This document shows, one piece after another, positions 1 to 13,297 of a stretch of DNA of 64,000 nucleotides. Made by a program: the position numbers and the translations under genes. Each line of letters opens with the position of its first letter. Position 1 is the first letter of the stretch. Origin of the DNA: Auanema rhodensis (Eukaryota > Nematoda > Chromadorea > Rhabditida > Rhabditidae); NCBI GenBank assembly GCA_964057225.1, contig OZ059898.1:6510001-6574000 (forward strand), read 5' to 3'. The notes under the pieces are model-generated. The model made no database searches. It was not told where the DNA came from and saw nothing but the letters and a program-made list of their open reading frames with translations.

Positions 1-129
1 TAGGAATTACGATCACTACTGCAGTCAGCCAGGATCTTGTCTCAACAGAAGCAGAAACATCAACAGATTGATAGCAATATGCCCACCGGATGGAACACAA
101 TACTCTCAGAATCTCCAAAAAGTAAATTT
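1..129 (+). other. possible last exon of an unidentified plus-strand gene
   Basis: The window opens with TAG, which could be a splice acceptor. From base 4 a frame stays open for about 41 codons and ends at TAA (127-129). It is rich in Gln, Ser and Lys, like the tail of a regulatory protein. I do not recognise it, and such an open stretch can occur by chance in this DNA. The minus strand here shows no homeodomain, so it is not the missing part of the neighbouring Hox gene. Confidence 0.2.
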
Positions 130-3100
130 TAAAGTTGATTACTGTGACATTTTAAAACACTGTAGATTTTCATAGATCACAATACCTCTAAACTGTATTG
201 ATTCTCACATTAAGAGCTAAGGATTAAACGATAAGTACTACTATTAGGGCCTAGATTACCATATTGTCTTAAGGGCGCAAATCTATCCTCATGGCATTCG
301 ACCTATGGCTAAAAATGATTTGTAATTTTCATCCAAAATTTCAACAGTATATCAAGCTGTTTGTCTGTCATACATTACCAGGAATACATAAATCTTTTTT
401 TGAGCTGCTCGAAAATAGATCCTGGCTGGGCGCAATATCCATTTGCTTGTTTTCTCCGTGCTATCTTCGTTTAGCACGCTCTCTAGCCGCAAGCGGGATA
501 CGGTAGCATTTCAGACTGGGTCTCATCATAGATGTTGAAATACAGGTGTCATCTTAATGGAGCACCATTTGCCAATTGGACATGTATAAAAGCCACTATT
601 TTATGCAAAAAAATCTAGTTGTATTTAAAATAATCACAAAATATTAGTATAAGCTAACTTGTACAATAGAAAATAATTGACAAGTGTAGACCATCAGCTT
701 TATATAATACGAATTTGATTAACATATTTTCTTTCAAAATTGCTATTAGCTCCGGAAATCATAAAAATTAATCTAAGTTCCCCCTTTATTTCAATCGTTG
801 TCGCTTAGTTATCACCATCTTACGGTTCAAACACAGGGAAGTGGTGAATTCATCAGGTCAGAAACGTAGTGGAAACGACGTCGGTGATGATCAAGACGAT
901 GAGAACATATTCCTTTCTTTCTTCATCAACGTCGTTGTCGTCGTTGTCTTTCTCTCTATTGATTTTATCTGTTACGTGAGACCGACCGCACACTGAATAC
1001 TGTAGTCAGTCATCAACTAATGCTAGTATGTCCTCTATACGATAAATAATTGTTTTATATTATGAAGCCATTCTAGCTAGAAAAGATTGATTTATTAATT
1101 TCAAAATTTTCTTGTAGAATCAGGCAAATTGATTACAATAAGTGATTTAATTGGATGACTTCACCTTGTAAGATTAGGCCACTCCAGCTTTATAAGATGG
1201 TAATATTCAACATTACTCTTAGATCAAGAATTTTAAAGAGTTTATTGTTTTCGAATGAAAAATATTACTTATAATATTCTTAATAATAAATTGTCTATTA
1301 ATATTTTATAATATATTTAGTCATAATAACAGTATTCACTATTTATTGGTTATAACTTGAAAATATTTCCACAAAGACCTGTTGAGATAATTTGCTATAT
1401 TTCAAAATCAAGAAGTCTATATGGTCAATAGATATATCAGAAAAGTGGCATAGTAAGATTTGTGTAGACAAGACTGAAAATTGCCTTTTCGGGAGCATAT
1501 GTTGCATGGTCGGCGTACATCAAAGACAGAGCCGCAAAGGATGGACAAAAATTTTATTTTAAATTTCACCCAGCTGAACCATAATTTTGTCTTTCAATGA
1601 ACAAAAAAGCCATGTGTTATTGTTGTATTTTTGCCGGAGATGATATAGACGGTGTGGAAGATTTGAATTTAATATGATGAAGTGAACTAATAGTTTCATT
1701 TCAACATTATTTTTAGAGAGAAATAAAAACTAATGTGAGGAGAGTGTAAAGATTCATGAAAGGTACCATTCGGACAAAGGAGAGAGTTTTCATCGCACCA
1801 CACAGTGGTATCTTACATTCACATCACCTTCACGATGATCTGAAGAAAAAAATGGATAATAAGCAGCTATAAAAGTAACATATTTATGACCAAATATGGA
1901 TTATATTGATTGTATTCCGATAATCTTGAAGAAAATATAATAGACTCTGGTTCGTAATATTCTATCTCATATAGTTTTAACCTTTGAATAACTCTAATAA
2001 AGATTGATAAAATCTCTCAAAATTTCTTTTTGAATGAAAAAAAAACACAATTTTTGTTTTTTTTCCTCAAATTTCCCGTTGTTGGCTGTATTATAATTTA
2101 GAAAAGGAACACTTGTGTTTTGCGAATAGCTGTATGTACTAGAACATCTACGGATTATTTAAACAGCGTAAAATATCTATGAGATAGAACAAGAAAAGAG
2201 TTGATATAATAAAGAGTAAAGAAGAGAAGATGAGAAAGAGAAGAAGAAACAGACATTTGTTAAAGCTTTTCTTGCAAAGAGCGATAAGACAGACTTTATG
2301 TTGAGGCCACACAGCGGCAGGGATGAAAGGCTCAAACTAACTAGCTCTGATATAGCGACTGCAAACAGTTGAGCAAGAGGAATAGACAATTTCAAAACAT
2401 AAAAAAATATATTGGACGTTTGTATAAAAACAAAAAACCTAATTAGAAGAGTGCCAAAAACAAATTTTAAGAAAGATTTTTGTAATAAAGAAAAGAAAAT
2501 CTTCAACATTATTATTTACTTAAAGTTGTAGAAGCAAAAAACTTGAATAAAGCTTTAGCTTTTCATCAAATTAGAAGGCCATGCTGTGAAGGACAGTCAC
2601 TATATAATTAACTAATCTCGTTAAAATGGACTTTTTGACGAGCATGAGTTTGCCGACTGGCATGTGCTTATTTTCGCTTCGAATCTAATGAATACCTAGA
2701 TTGTCTAATAGATTTTTATTTCAAGTCCATCATGTGGCACGATAGTTTTTTTTTTTAACCACAGTGAATCTCATGAATATTTCTTTTTTCCGTACGCTTC
2801 CACTCCCAATGAAGCTCACAAAAAAACAAATGAGAATTGAGAGGATGGAAGCTCTTTGACTTAACTTCCACACAACTAGAGGACCAATAAATCGTGTGAC
2901 AATTCCAGAGGATAAATGTGTCCGATTGTCAGATTAGAGTGAGAAATGTTATCACCTGTTCAGAGCCAACTTGGCCTACGTTGATAATTTTCTATTTGAT
3001 TTTCAACGATGTAGCACTAGTTTCTAAAATCAAACCCCAACCACGATCGTCTTCGAATCTTACTAGACTTCAGTTTTAAACATGGGTGGGTTACGGTAAC

Positions 3101-4902
3101 TTTCCCGTTTTGTTTCAAAACTATTGATTTCAACAATGAACAACTGATTAAAATCAAAGTTAACTTTTTGGTCCGAGATTGTGTTGAGGTTGGTAATAAA
3201 CTAACAATGATTATAAAACTGGGACATATTTTCAAAAGAAGATAAAAATCAGCTTGATGATCTGAATAAAGTGGTCGAAATATGATCCGGAGTCTGCCTA
3301 GTCGCGTGTCAACCCGGTTTGATCAGAATGAACATGAGGAAAGAAGAGGAAAGTTTGTCGAACAAAAAAGAAAATAATATAGAATTAGAGAGACAGAGAG
3401 AAAATTCGAGAAAAGAGTAAGTGTTTGTCAGCGCGAGTAATGAGAGATCACCCTTCCTGGGCTGATGCATTCACGATTGCTTACAGTATTGGGCAGAACT
3501 GAAATATGCGAACAGTTCACAGAAAGATTGAAAACATAGTTCTTTTCTTTCTGTTATTATAGAAATTGAGGTAAGATGAAACATTTTGAACAGTTTGGCT
3601 TGTCCATCATATAAATGGATTATAGCAATACTAAACAAGCAGCAACTTCAATCAGGATTATCAAAAATCGTATGTTAAGAAGAAAGACAAAAGAAACGAA
3701 AGACCAATGTATCTGTAGAACAGAGAAAAGAAAGGAACAGATATAGAGGGATAGTAATAGAGAAAGATAGAGAACTATAGGATAAGCTACTTTGATAGGA
3801 GGATGTTGTGACAGGCTGTAAACACCAAACACAACATCTTGTCAGGTTATCTTTCCTCTGCTTTCTTCTTCTCTTCTTTACCTTCATCTTACCAACAAGC
3901 TGATGAAGAAGAATACGAAGACAAGGACAGCATACTGTAAATCAGATCATTTGCTAAACAGCTGCAATTAGCATTTATTGGGTACAAGGAATGCTCAAAG
4001 TTAATATAGGCATTTGAACTCTACTTATGCTATATATTTCATTCTGTTTCGGTTCCTCTGGTCATAAAAGCTTATGCTTTCCTCGATAATGCTCGACATA
4101 TTAAATGAAAAATATCTTAATCACTATTCAGCAGACAGACACCATCGTCAGCCAGACACGAAGTGTCAGTAGAGAAGAAGAAAAATGACTAAATAAGGTG
4201 ATTTATACTTGAAAGACTATCGATTTGAAGGAAAATATAATCGATTCGAGTCTTCTTTTTGTCTTCTTAGGACTAGTAAACAGTTACAGTAATCGCTTAC
4301 ACAAGCAACTTTTTTAGTCAAACTGCTTGCGACATGAGCTTCAACTTTAACTGCCTTGTGGTTACAGAATATACTTTCAAAGTTAGAAAAAAAAACAAAG
4401 AAAATGACATGTCTCAGAAGTGATGAAAGTTCAAAAAAAAAGATGAGGTTACACATGAAAATATTGTGGAAGATATCAGATGAGAATTTTAAAACGAACA
4501 AAAACGTCAACTTTCTCTTTTCAATGTTACACGTGTCAGAAGAAGATGGGGTGTGAAAACAATGAAAATCGATAGAAATGAGTAGGAAAAATTGAAGAAA
4601 AGAGCACAGTGATCATGTTAATGCTTATAAGTATCAGATTGAGTTCAGCATTATAGACAAGGTGATAATATAATTTAAAGTCTATAACCATATTTTCAAC
4701 AACCTGTCGGTACGAAATGAATTAGTTGGCGCAAATGGGTCATAAAATAGATTAAATGACCTAATATATTATTTTAACACATGGCTGTGCTCCAATGATT
4801 GATATGAAATAAGTTTATAAAGGTTTTAAATATTTTTTTTAATATCACAAATTATGTGTTAGCATTTAATAAATAAGAATAGACGTTAGAGTAAATACTT
4901 AC
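130..4902. other. gene-poor region, probably a large intron of the Hox gene
   Basis: The donor after the second exon of the Hox gene (at 4902 on the minus strand) opens onto this 4.8 kb of AT-rich DNA. I looked for a homeodomain on the minus strand (a block ending in a WFQNRR-type motif) and found none, so exon 3 should lie left of the window. There are several purine-rich stretches (2180-2270, 3330-3420, 3660-3780). The open frames on either strand are short, lysine- or phenylalanine-rich and without domain signal. Large introns with regulatory elements are common in Hox genes; that role here is inference. Confidence 0.5.
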
Positions 4903-5240
4903 CTCCCATTTTCATCCAGGGAAATACTGGCTGAGCTAATTGAGCTGCAGCTCGTTCAGGAAAAGTAGTAGATGTTGCTTGTAGAGGGTTATAGTTGAAT
5001 CTAACCAAGTGAAATATGTTAAAATGAAGAGAATCGACATAAAACTTACGGATTACTATTCTCAACCCACTGTGCTGCTAGCATATTTTTCATATTATTC
5101 ATATAATTTTGATTATAAAGTAAAGGATCATACGGTTGCTTAATACTACTAGCCGTTGTTGGAGCCATCGTACTCAGGTTAGGACCACTCGGTGCCCAAT
5201 AAGGCTCATCTGTTGCAGCGGATGTCCAGTTGGGATACAT
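4903..5240 (-). CDS. mab-5: Hox transcription factor, mab-5-like, first two exons (partial)
   Basis: Exon 1 is 5050-5240 and exon 2 is 4903-5000 (minus strand), with GT-AG junctions in phase; the coding sequence continues past 4902. The protein starts MYPNWTSA, with a tryptophan-rich opening that I recall as typical of C. elegans MAB-5. Exon 2 ends with PVFPWMKMG, the Hox hexapeptide (YPWM-type) that contacts the PBC cofactor. Antp-class Hox proteins set regional identity along the body axis as nuclear DNA-binding factors. The homeodomain is not in the window, so the class rests on the N-terminus and hexapeptide. lin-39 is the main alternative; I think it less likely. Confidence 0.75.
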
Positions 5241-5499
5241 AGTTTATAGAAAGCTTTAATAGAGTTTGAAATACAGTAGGATTATTATATGTAATAGTAT
5301 AGTTTATTTGTAGCTAATAACTACTATATAATGACGAGATTGAGTCTATATAACAGTAGGATCTTGTCGTTATAAATGTCTATGATGCGGTTTTTAAAAT
5401 ATCCAGAAGGAATTTATCGAAGCTAAGATTCGCTTGTAATTTCCTTGTTTAGAAGTAAGTATCTAGACTGAATAGGATGACGAGCTGGCTCGATTCGGT

Positions 5500-5640
5500 G
5501 TAGGACCCGGGGGGCCGCCGCGGGGCCAGAAGCGCCAAGGGGCGGGACTTAACTATATGGGCGGGGCTAAAGGAGGAGCCAGCCTATAGTAGGCGACTTC
5601 TTTCATGTAGCCGCCCAGCTGTCGTAAACCGGCGGTCAAG
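5500..5640. promoter_or_regulatory. GC-rich promoter island with SP/KLF-type GC boxes upstream of the Hox gene
   Basis: About 140 bases are strongly GC-rich in a genome that is otherwise mostly AT. A run of C/G lies at 5506-5527. GC boxes GGGGCGGG (5539-5546) and GGGCGGGGC (5559-5567) follow. A CAGCTG E-box and two TCGTAAA motifs lie further right, near 5613-5650. The island sits 260-400 bases upstream of the Hox start codon. SP/KLF zinc-finger factors bind such GC boxes; that this is the Hox promoter is inference from position. Confidence 0.5.
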
Positions 5641-8600
5641 TCGTAAATTTTGCCAAACGAGCCAAGGCGACATCTTCTATTTCTCTTGCTCTCTCTCTAC
5701 TTCCCCTTCTTTCTGTAAATATTTCTCTATTTTCCTTTTTTCTCTTGTCCTCTTCATTTTCTTCATCAGCTTGCAGTCTGCAGTTTCTCTCACTCAGTAG
5801 ACATCAGAAGAGAGGACGAACGGATCAGAAGGTTGAATGTATATGAATGAATGCCTGTATTCTGAATCAGTACGACATAGGAAATCGAAGTATATGATGA
5901 TGTCGGGAACACATAGAACGATAAAGATTGTATAACATGCTGAAAAGGAAGATGTTATAATCAGATGATGTTGATCGCGATCATTATAACGATTATATAG
6001 TTAGAAAATTCAAACACAAGGATTTGAGCAAAATGTGTACTTTCAAAAAATATTCAACTAAAGCTTAAAGCTTAATGCATTTGACATTTAGCTCTATGAA
6101 GGCTACAGATTTAACATTTTGATAGGGTTGTATTATTTCAAGTTTTGTTCATAAAATTCAAAAAATTCTTAAAAGTATTTATCTTATATGAAAGGAAAGC
6201 GGTATTTAGAACAAAAATGAAATAGACAAATTCAAAGGATTAAAATAATAAAAAAATAAAATAGCTATGAAGAATTTTTCACAAAAAAATGATGAAAAAT
6301 GGCTCATGACGAAGCAGCATGAATAATATTTTTCAATCTGTGCCTGTGTCGCATATATCTTTTCGACCTTGTGTTATGTTTTCATTAGATTTTCCATTCC
6401 AGCAGTTTTTTTCCTTAATTTTTGCCTGAAATTTACTTAATATCCTACTATATTGACTCGTCTGTCGCTCATTTCACATTAACAACATCCGATCTATCTT
6501 AGCATTTTATGAGGTGTCCGATGTCATTTTATTACTTTTTTAATGAGGTTCCGCCTCCACTACCACACTAGGCGGCTCTATTCTACTGTCAGTTTATCAA
6601 ACCTATTCGGTACTACAACTACAATGATATTATAATAATTCTAGTAAATACTTCCTTTGTGTGTGCTTCATCTGAAAATAGACATGATCGTTCATCACTA
6701 GCTTTATCGAAGCTTTTATTATTAAAAAAACTAAACTAGCCTTATACAGTATCAGTTTATAATATTCAATTATCATATTAATTATTATTCAAATTTTATT
6801 TAATGATTTTATTTTATTTAAATATAATTCTTCATTCTTCATTAATTTTATATTTTAACATTTTATATTTAGTTCTTCAAAAATGCATTGAAGTTTAATC
6901 GTAATATATAATATAATTTTGTTGATATGAAAATATGTATAAACATATATCACTTCAGTTTAAAATTCATACTTCTAAATCAAATTTTATTTTGTTGATT
7001 CATTCAGGAGAATACATTGTAAGTTAAGTTTTATATAAATCAAATAAATAGTATCGTTAACGTATTAAAGTAGTTTCATAAATTAAGTTTTGGTACCTTA
7101 AAACCATCATTCGACTCGTGCTTGCTATGCCTCATTATTACATTTTTGATTCAACTTTCCCATCTCTTCCTCTCTTTTTCTCATCTTCGTTATCTCTTTC
7201 TCTTCTATGTATATAAACATATATCTGTGAAGGCTTCTTCTCCTCACTGATTTTCTGAATTACATCGACACATCAGTTGCTTTTGTTATCTCTGTTCATT
7301 TTATCTACAGTATTTCATCAAATAAGTATTTTCAATACCTTGGAATTGTTCCCATTTCTCAGATTTCAAAACTGAATTTAAGAATCTAGATTTATGCTGA
7401 GAATGAGAACATGAGAATCGTATTGTTTTAATCATACAGTAATCGGCATGCATGCAGGTTTTCTGATTTTAGCCTTACATTGTCTATGGTTACGGTGGGG
7501 GATGAACAAGATTCCTAAAAGTCAAATGTCGGCAATTTCAAAGACTAGCGATGAAGCACTATACAGCTCGGCTTTTTGTTCAACTTTGTTTGATTTATTC
7601 ATGTCTTTACCCATCGGCTTCTTGTTTTCTGTGAACTTAGCCCAATTTAGGGTGTGAAACGGGAAGAGATTCGAAACTCAAAATCAGAAAATGTTAAAGC
7701 CTCTTAGCATGAAAAAAAAGTGTATCGACAAATAAAAGCACAAATTATTTTGGTGAGTACGAAGATAATGACGATCGAACGTCAGAACTAGATGCACTTC
7801 TGACGTTGATAAACTGCTTCAGAAAGATGGTAAAGGCCTAGCAAGTTGTCTACCAAATTGGTAATTTATGGTCGACAACAGACCATATTGAATACCGTAT
7901 TCCAATTTCAAATTTGCTTTGGGGTGGTATAGCTAGCAGATTCTTTAGAACTTTAACAATTCAGTTCAGCAAAATTCATCAGAAAACTTGTTGAAACCGG
8001 GTACTATATTTCTTTTTATAAAAGTTAAAAGCATCGAAAAAAATATCTGATAAGCAACAGCCAATTTCTAAACCAGAGGCATTAATCGATTAAAAAACTT
8101 TTAAAAAAGTTCTATAGAAGATTTTTTGTTACTATAACTTTTGTTTTTTTCATGATATTCTAGTTTTGTTTGCCATTTTCCAGCCAACGAAATGCTTCAA
8201 GCACTTTTAGTTTATCACAAAATTATTTGAAGTATGAGGGGATGAATATAATATTGAAGTTTTTCTAAACAGATTGTTGAAGGCTAATCGGACACAGCGG
8301 GAGATTTCTGAGCACATCCTAGTGATGTACGCATAATATGCAAAATTTGACTCGTCTCACCCATAAAACTTCTATTTATGATAGGGAGGATTGACTGACT
8401 AAGACCATTCCAGCTGTTTAACTCTAAGTATTTAAGACGTCTTAACTCATTTACGAAGAAATGTTTCGATGATATTCTGAGTATTCAAGTATAACTTATT
8501 TCTTCAAAACTTTAGACATACCTTTTTCTTGTGCTTAAAACAAAGATAAGGTATTAATGCTTACACTAGTATTCCAGCTTCAATTAATTCTTCACAATTT

Positions 8601-8975
8601 TGAGCAATTTGATAGCTAACAAACATTTTTATTCTCATCTTTTAGTATTCATTGCTGCAAATATGTCGTGACTACAAATCTCATTAATGACCCTATTAAA
8701 TGGTTTTTAATGAAAAACTGAATTATCACGAAATGTGTTGTATGGAGCCGGAAAATAAAAGTAACAGGTGATGATTTCATGTATGATGACTACATTTGGT
8801 CGTTTTTTCAAACATTTGTTATATTTATTCTTCTCGTCTAAATTTTAAAATAATTTATATTTATAAATTGACTTATAATTTAAGTAGTATGCTGTTAACC
8901 ATATTCTTATACTTATTTAAAATCTTCTTTTGTTATAATTTATTAAATATTATATCTTTGATTCCATTTTTCCGA

Positions 8976-9067
8976 TACTGGAGGAAACTAGATACGAAGC
9001 AGCCAATAGTGGTCCAGTTACTACCGTAGTTTAGACGGCTGCGGCCGTCTATGCTTCTTTTCCAGTA
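8976..9067. other. candidate structured RNA or hairpin element
   Basis: Nested complementary segments can fold this 92-base stretch. TACTGG (8976-8981) pairs with CCAGTA (9062-9067). GAAGCA (8996-9001) pairs with TGCTTC. An inner stem AGACGGC/GCCGTCT closes a four-base loop near 9033-9050. A short GTGGT/ACTAC hairpin may form in between. The inner stem is GC-rich in an AT-rich setting. I do not recognise a known family: there is no Sm site, no ribozyme core and no tRNA boxes. Confidence 0.3.
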
Positions 9068-10728
9068 CCCAAGTCGACAACTATCTATTATTATTTCAAT
9101 GATATTATATTTAACTTAAATTGTTTCTTTACCCTTTAACTGTAGATAAAATTATTATTATCCTTGTTCATATTTGTTTTATTATTCTTTAAAGTCTAAT
9201 TCAGAAGAATTAGCTAAAGAGTACCAAAACTAAATAGTTGAATGAAATATATTTAAATCCGAATATCAATATAAGTTGTATATGAAATTTATTTATTTAT
9301 TTCAATGTATCATATCATATAATCACTAATTTTCTTATTTATTTTTTTGGTTCTCTTTTGTATATCTCTTATTTTACTTTTCTCATGTATATAAATAAAA
9401 GTATGCATCTCTTACTCTCACTTTCTTGTTGAACAGAATGTCTCTCTGAGTGAAAAGAAGAAGAAACGTGAAAGACAACATAAAATTTAGAGAATAAGAA
9501 GAAGCAGACAATTTCTGTTAGTGAAATATTGCCTCCACGTTTGCATTGCTGAAGCCTTAGCTATCGTGCTCAGTAAGTCTCAATATAAAAATTGAAGAGC
9601 TTAGGGAACTACATTTAATTTTATTATATGTTTAAAAAAATATAATAGTGATGTTTTTTATTCAAAATTGTTAAGATTTTGAAAAGTTATTTGTTCATGA
9701 TCTCTGAATTTGTCTGTACAGTAGCATTTTAGATTACAGTAACCCATTAACTAAAGGTTCATGAATGAGTACCAACGAAGACCTCAGATACTAATCGAGG
9801 GATAATAGAGCATAACAGCTGCACAAACAAACAAAAAAAGGCAAAATTGTGAGATTCATATCTTCCTGAAAACTGACATACGTACAGTTATAGGCCAAAA
9901 TAATAGAACAACAATTTCGACCAAAAAAATTGTAAAGGCAGAAAAACCAACGGAAGATAAAATTTGAATTATGAATCAAAATTGAAGTTTTTTTGTTGAA
10001 AAATAGTATTTGTTGCTTTCTACTATTTAATTTACATGTACTCAATAATATAGAAAATGGTGTAGATATTTAAATAAAATCTCTAATCTATAAAAATGTA
10101 TAAATGTTAATATTATTATTAATTTCTAAAATCATATCACTAATTTAGTATATCTATAAAGCCATAAGAACTATCTTCAAATCTATATTTGAAACCTATG
10201 ATCTATTCAAATTTTTCATAAACCTTCACACAAACATGAATGATTCGAATTCTTTATCAGAAAAATTACTTATCCAATAGTCTCCAATAGATCTCAAATC
10301 AAATTTCTTGTTGAAAATAGTATAATATATAAAAAATATTTATATACTATTAGTGATTTTACATTTACCGCAATATTTCCAAAGCTGTAATTCCTTAATT
10401 AAATTTCATTGCTCAACTGTGGCGCACGTATGTGTACAAATCTTAAAGGACTGGCGCATAGCTCATTTGGTCCCAACACGTTTCAAAAATGGACGGTTCG
10501 TCTCAGCATTGAATGGATTGATGTGCGTTAATAACTTTTGTTATTTAAAAAAAATAGCTAATTTATAGTACTATTGTTTATTTATATGTACTTGAGGAGA
10601 TATAAAATTGCTAAAGGTTTTATTTTCTATTTCCAACTTTGCTTTCAACCAAGCTTTATCGTTTCTGCTTCATATTAATTATGTTGACTTATTGTATTTT
10701 TTTATATTTCTTTATTTTCTTTTTGTAG

Positions 10729-11213
10729 ATGGCCGGTTTGTCTCGTCTTCTTCCTGCTGCACGTACTGCAGTTACCAAGACTGCCCAAAGAAACTCCTCT
10801 GGAAGTTTCTATGGATCCCACAACGTTGACGGATTCAAGCAGACTTTGACTGGAACTTTGAAGCAAGCTGAGAGTAATTATATTATTTCTGTTTATTATT
10901 TATTATATTTCTATTTAAGCAACCAAGGAAACTTGGCGCAAGATCTTCTACATTGCCTCTATTCCTTGTCTTTTGATGACTATGTATGCTGCTTTCGCCG
11001 ATCACAAGAAGCACATGTCACACAGCCGCCCAGAGTACACCGAGTACTCATACCTTAATGTCAGAAACAAGGTACACTTTCTTTCGATATTTTTTCTATT
11101 TTTTATCTGTTAAGCCTTTCCCATGGGGTGATGGAAACCACTCTCTCTTCCACAACAAAGCCGAGCAATACATCCCCGGAGTTGGATACGAAGCTGAACG
11201 TGAGCAGCATTAA
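10729..11213 (+). CDS. cox-6A: cytochrome c oxidase subunit 6A, mitochondrial
   Basis: Exons are 10729-10873, 10920-11071 and 11115-11213, giving 131 residues. The product is a small nuclear-encoded subunit of respiratory complex IV in the inner mitochondrial membrane. The N-terminus ([15 protein letters not shown]) is basic and amphipathic, like a mitochondrial targeting peptide. A core [13 protein letters not shown] leads into one membrane segment. The conserved C-terminal block contains the [14 protein letters not shown] signature of subunit VIa. The length fits the family. It converges with cah-1, with 217 bases between stop codons. Confidence 0.95.
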
Positions 11214-11430
11214 AAACGGTAGATAGCTTTTGGATAAAGTTTCTGATGTATATTTGTAGTTGATTTTTCGACTATAAAAATAGTTGCTATGAGTTATAAC
11301 TTTATTAATCATTAAATATAACCAGTTCATATAATAGTGAGCATTTATCCCTCGTTATTGAGAACGAGAAGTTCTATTCAAATACTGTGGTATCACATCT
11401 TTTTCTGATTCCAGAAATTCGTTGATATTT

Positions 11431-12811
11431 TCACCATATATCCCATTCTCGATGACGTGAATGATGCAGATGCCTTCTTTTGTGTTTAGTAATATTTGAG
11501 TAGTGAGAATATGGATCAATTCTATTGCTTGACCTGTATTGAAAGTTGGATATTGGGACTTTGCACTCTTGCCGGGTCTGAAAAGAAAATTCTTTTCCTC
11601 AAAAGAATTTATAATTTACCTTAAGACGTAATTGGATATTAGTTCTAAGTAAACGCTGTTGAAACTCCTGAGTGGTTCTTGTGTTCGGTGCTATGAACTT
11701 CGGTTCCTCTCCTTTTTTGGCCCTGCTGTTTGTTTGAAGTAGTTTACCCCACTCTCGGAACTAAAGAAATTGCTACTTTTATTTTTTGTTATTTTGTTTA
11801 ATACATGATCCTCAGTGATATGGATAGGCTGATTAACAATGAGCCACGTGACTGTTTCATGGCAAGGTGGAGAAGTTATTGATCCATCGTATGTCACGTA
11901 ATCTCTAGTATGTGGTAAAAGCTTCCAAGGTTTTAAATCGGAAAGCTCCACACGCTGTCCTAGAAAATATGTTTGTGTATTATTATTACATTGAGCCGAC
12001 CTTTGTAGATAACACTCGCAGTAGCTATTGTTAATTTCAAAAGTTCTTCTGAAGTTGTTGGGCCAAACTCAAATGTTAGAAATGAATAGAAAATAAAAGT
12101 TTCAAATTTACATCTACGAGCACGGCAACTGCAGCTAAACCATGAGGAGATTTACTAGCCTGAGAAAAATTGGAATAAAGATCTGAATTATAGGCTAGCA
12201 TCTGGATCTGAAACATAACTATTCATATAATTTTTTTATGGTTTATATACTTCCATAGGATATCGTCTTCCATCTATTGTATGTTCACTACCGTTACTAC
12301 TATCTCGTCCGAAGTGTAAATCCATTCTTTGAATTCTAAAATGTTTCGATGCATGATTACTATGAAGTAAATGAAACCTATATCGATAACCATGAAGTGG
12401 TCCACCCGTCAAATTGGCTGTTGGTCTTACCGCAGAATTTCCTATCCGAACTCTAGCCATTTGCCCGGTGTTAACCATTTCTGACATAACCTGAAATATT
12501 CAATTTGTTACTCATATAATTTGAATTATTAATTACATGAGTTCTGTCAATATACATAGGAAGAACATTAGGATCGAATAATAATCTATCAGGTCTGATA
12601 TCTATAGGTGATTGCAATTTTCCTTTTGAACATATTTCACACTGTTTGCCTAACATTAATCCCCAGAAATTAGGACCTGAAGGTAGAGTATAAAGAATAA
12701 TTGACTTCAACTAAACATACCACCAATCATATCGTTATCATATGTCCAAGGGTATTCTTCAGCAGCTACATGTGATATCAAATAAAAAAAATACAGAACC
12801 ATATATAGCAT
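11431..12811 (-). CDS. cah-1: carbonic anhydrase-related protein (CARP X/XI type), secreted
   Basis: Nine exons: 12721-12811, 12537-12676, 12378-12490, 12251-12335, 12112-12207, 12001-12067, 11805-11959, 11620-11760, 11431-11577; 344 residues. It starts with a hydrophobic signal peptide, then the alpha-carbonic anhydrase fold: NFWG, QSPIDI, GSEHTIDG, SPPCHETVTW and a C-terminal LLRTNI. Two of the three zinc histidines are gone. The H94 position is Asp (MDLHFG) and the H119 position is Gln (EIQMLAYN); H96 remains. It should not hydrate CO2, which matches the CA10/CA11 group, thought to act as extracellular or synaptic ligands. The 42-base intron at 12336-12377 is a multiple of three and easily missed. 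Next to cox-6A, as I recall for C. elegans. Confidence 0.92.
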
Positions 12812-13229
12812 TTTTATTTCTATAAATTTGAAAGTTGTCAATGAAGTTATAATAGCACGCAAGAATAAAAGAAAGGAAGTTTATTAAAGTGTCTATCAGG
12901 TAGGCTGTCATTATATGAACATATAATTAGGCGAATTCAGCTGTTTGGCTGGATATGTGTGTGGTTGCGAGCTTAGATGGGAAAAGATTGGAAAAGCAAG
13001 AGAAGAACTACGAGAAAAATATCGAAATTATGAAAAAAATATATGAAATCTGAGTTCTTCACACTCAAACTACTACAACAAAACCATGTGAGAATAGAAG
13101 AATTCTACTTCCGAACTCGCTAACTGAGAGAAAAATGATAATAGTGAAATATAGAATAATACTCCAGTTTGTTTGCTATACTTTTCGTTTCTTCCGGCTC
13201 TATGTCTCTTCCTTATATATTCATATATC

Positions 13230-13297
<68 letters not shown>

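Larger units (their letters stand above)
5241..10728. other. long intergenic region upstream of the Hox gene
   Basis: This 5.5 kb separates the Hox gene (minus) from cox-6A (plus). It contains the GC-rich island at 5500-5640 and the hairpin at 8976-9067, both listed separately. Otherwise it is AT-rich, with long poly-T/A tracts around 6700-7100 and 9100-9400. No reading frame here has domain signal or a convincing exon structure. Such gene deserts beside Hox genes usually hold enhancers, but I cannot point to individual ones by eye. Confidence 0.5.

Noticed and set aside
130-4902. Search for the Hox homeodomain exon
   Set aside because: No WFQNRR-type or homeodomain helix pattern was found on the minus strand, so the gene is reported as partial.
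7448-7657. 69-codon plus-strand ORF in the Hox upstream region
   Set aside because: No domain or exon context; length is within chance for this composition.
8976-9067. tRNA, hammerhead ribozyme, SL RNA or Y RNA at the hairpin
   Set aside because: No A/B box, no ribozyme core, no Sm site and no Y-RNA ends were found, so no family is assigned.
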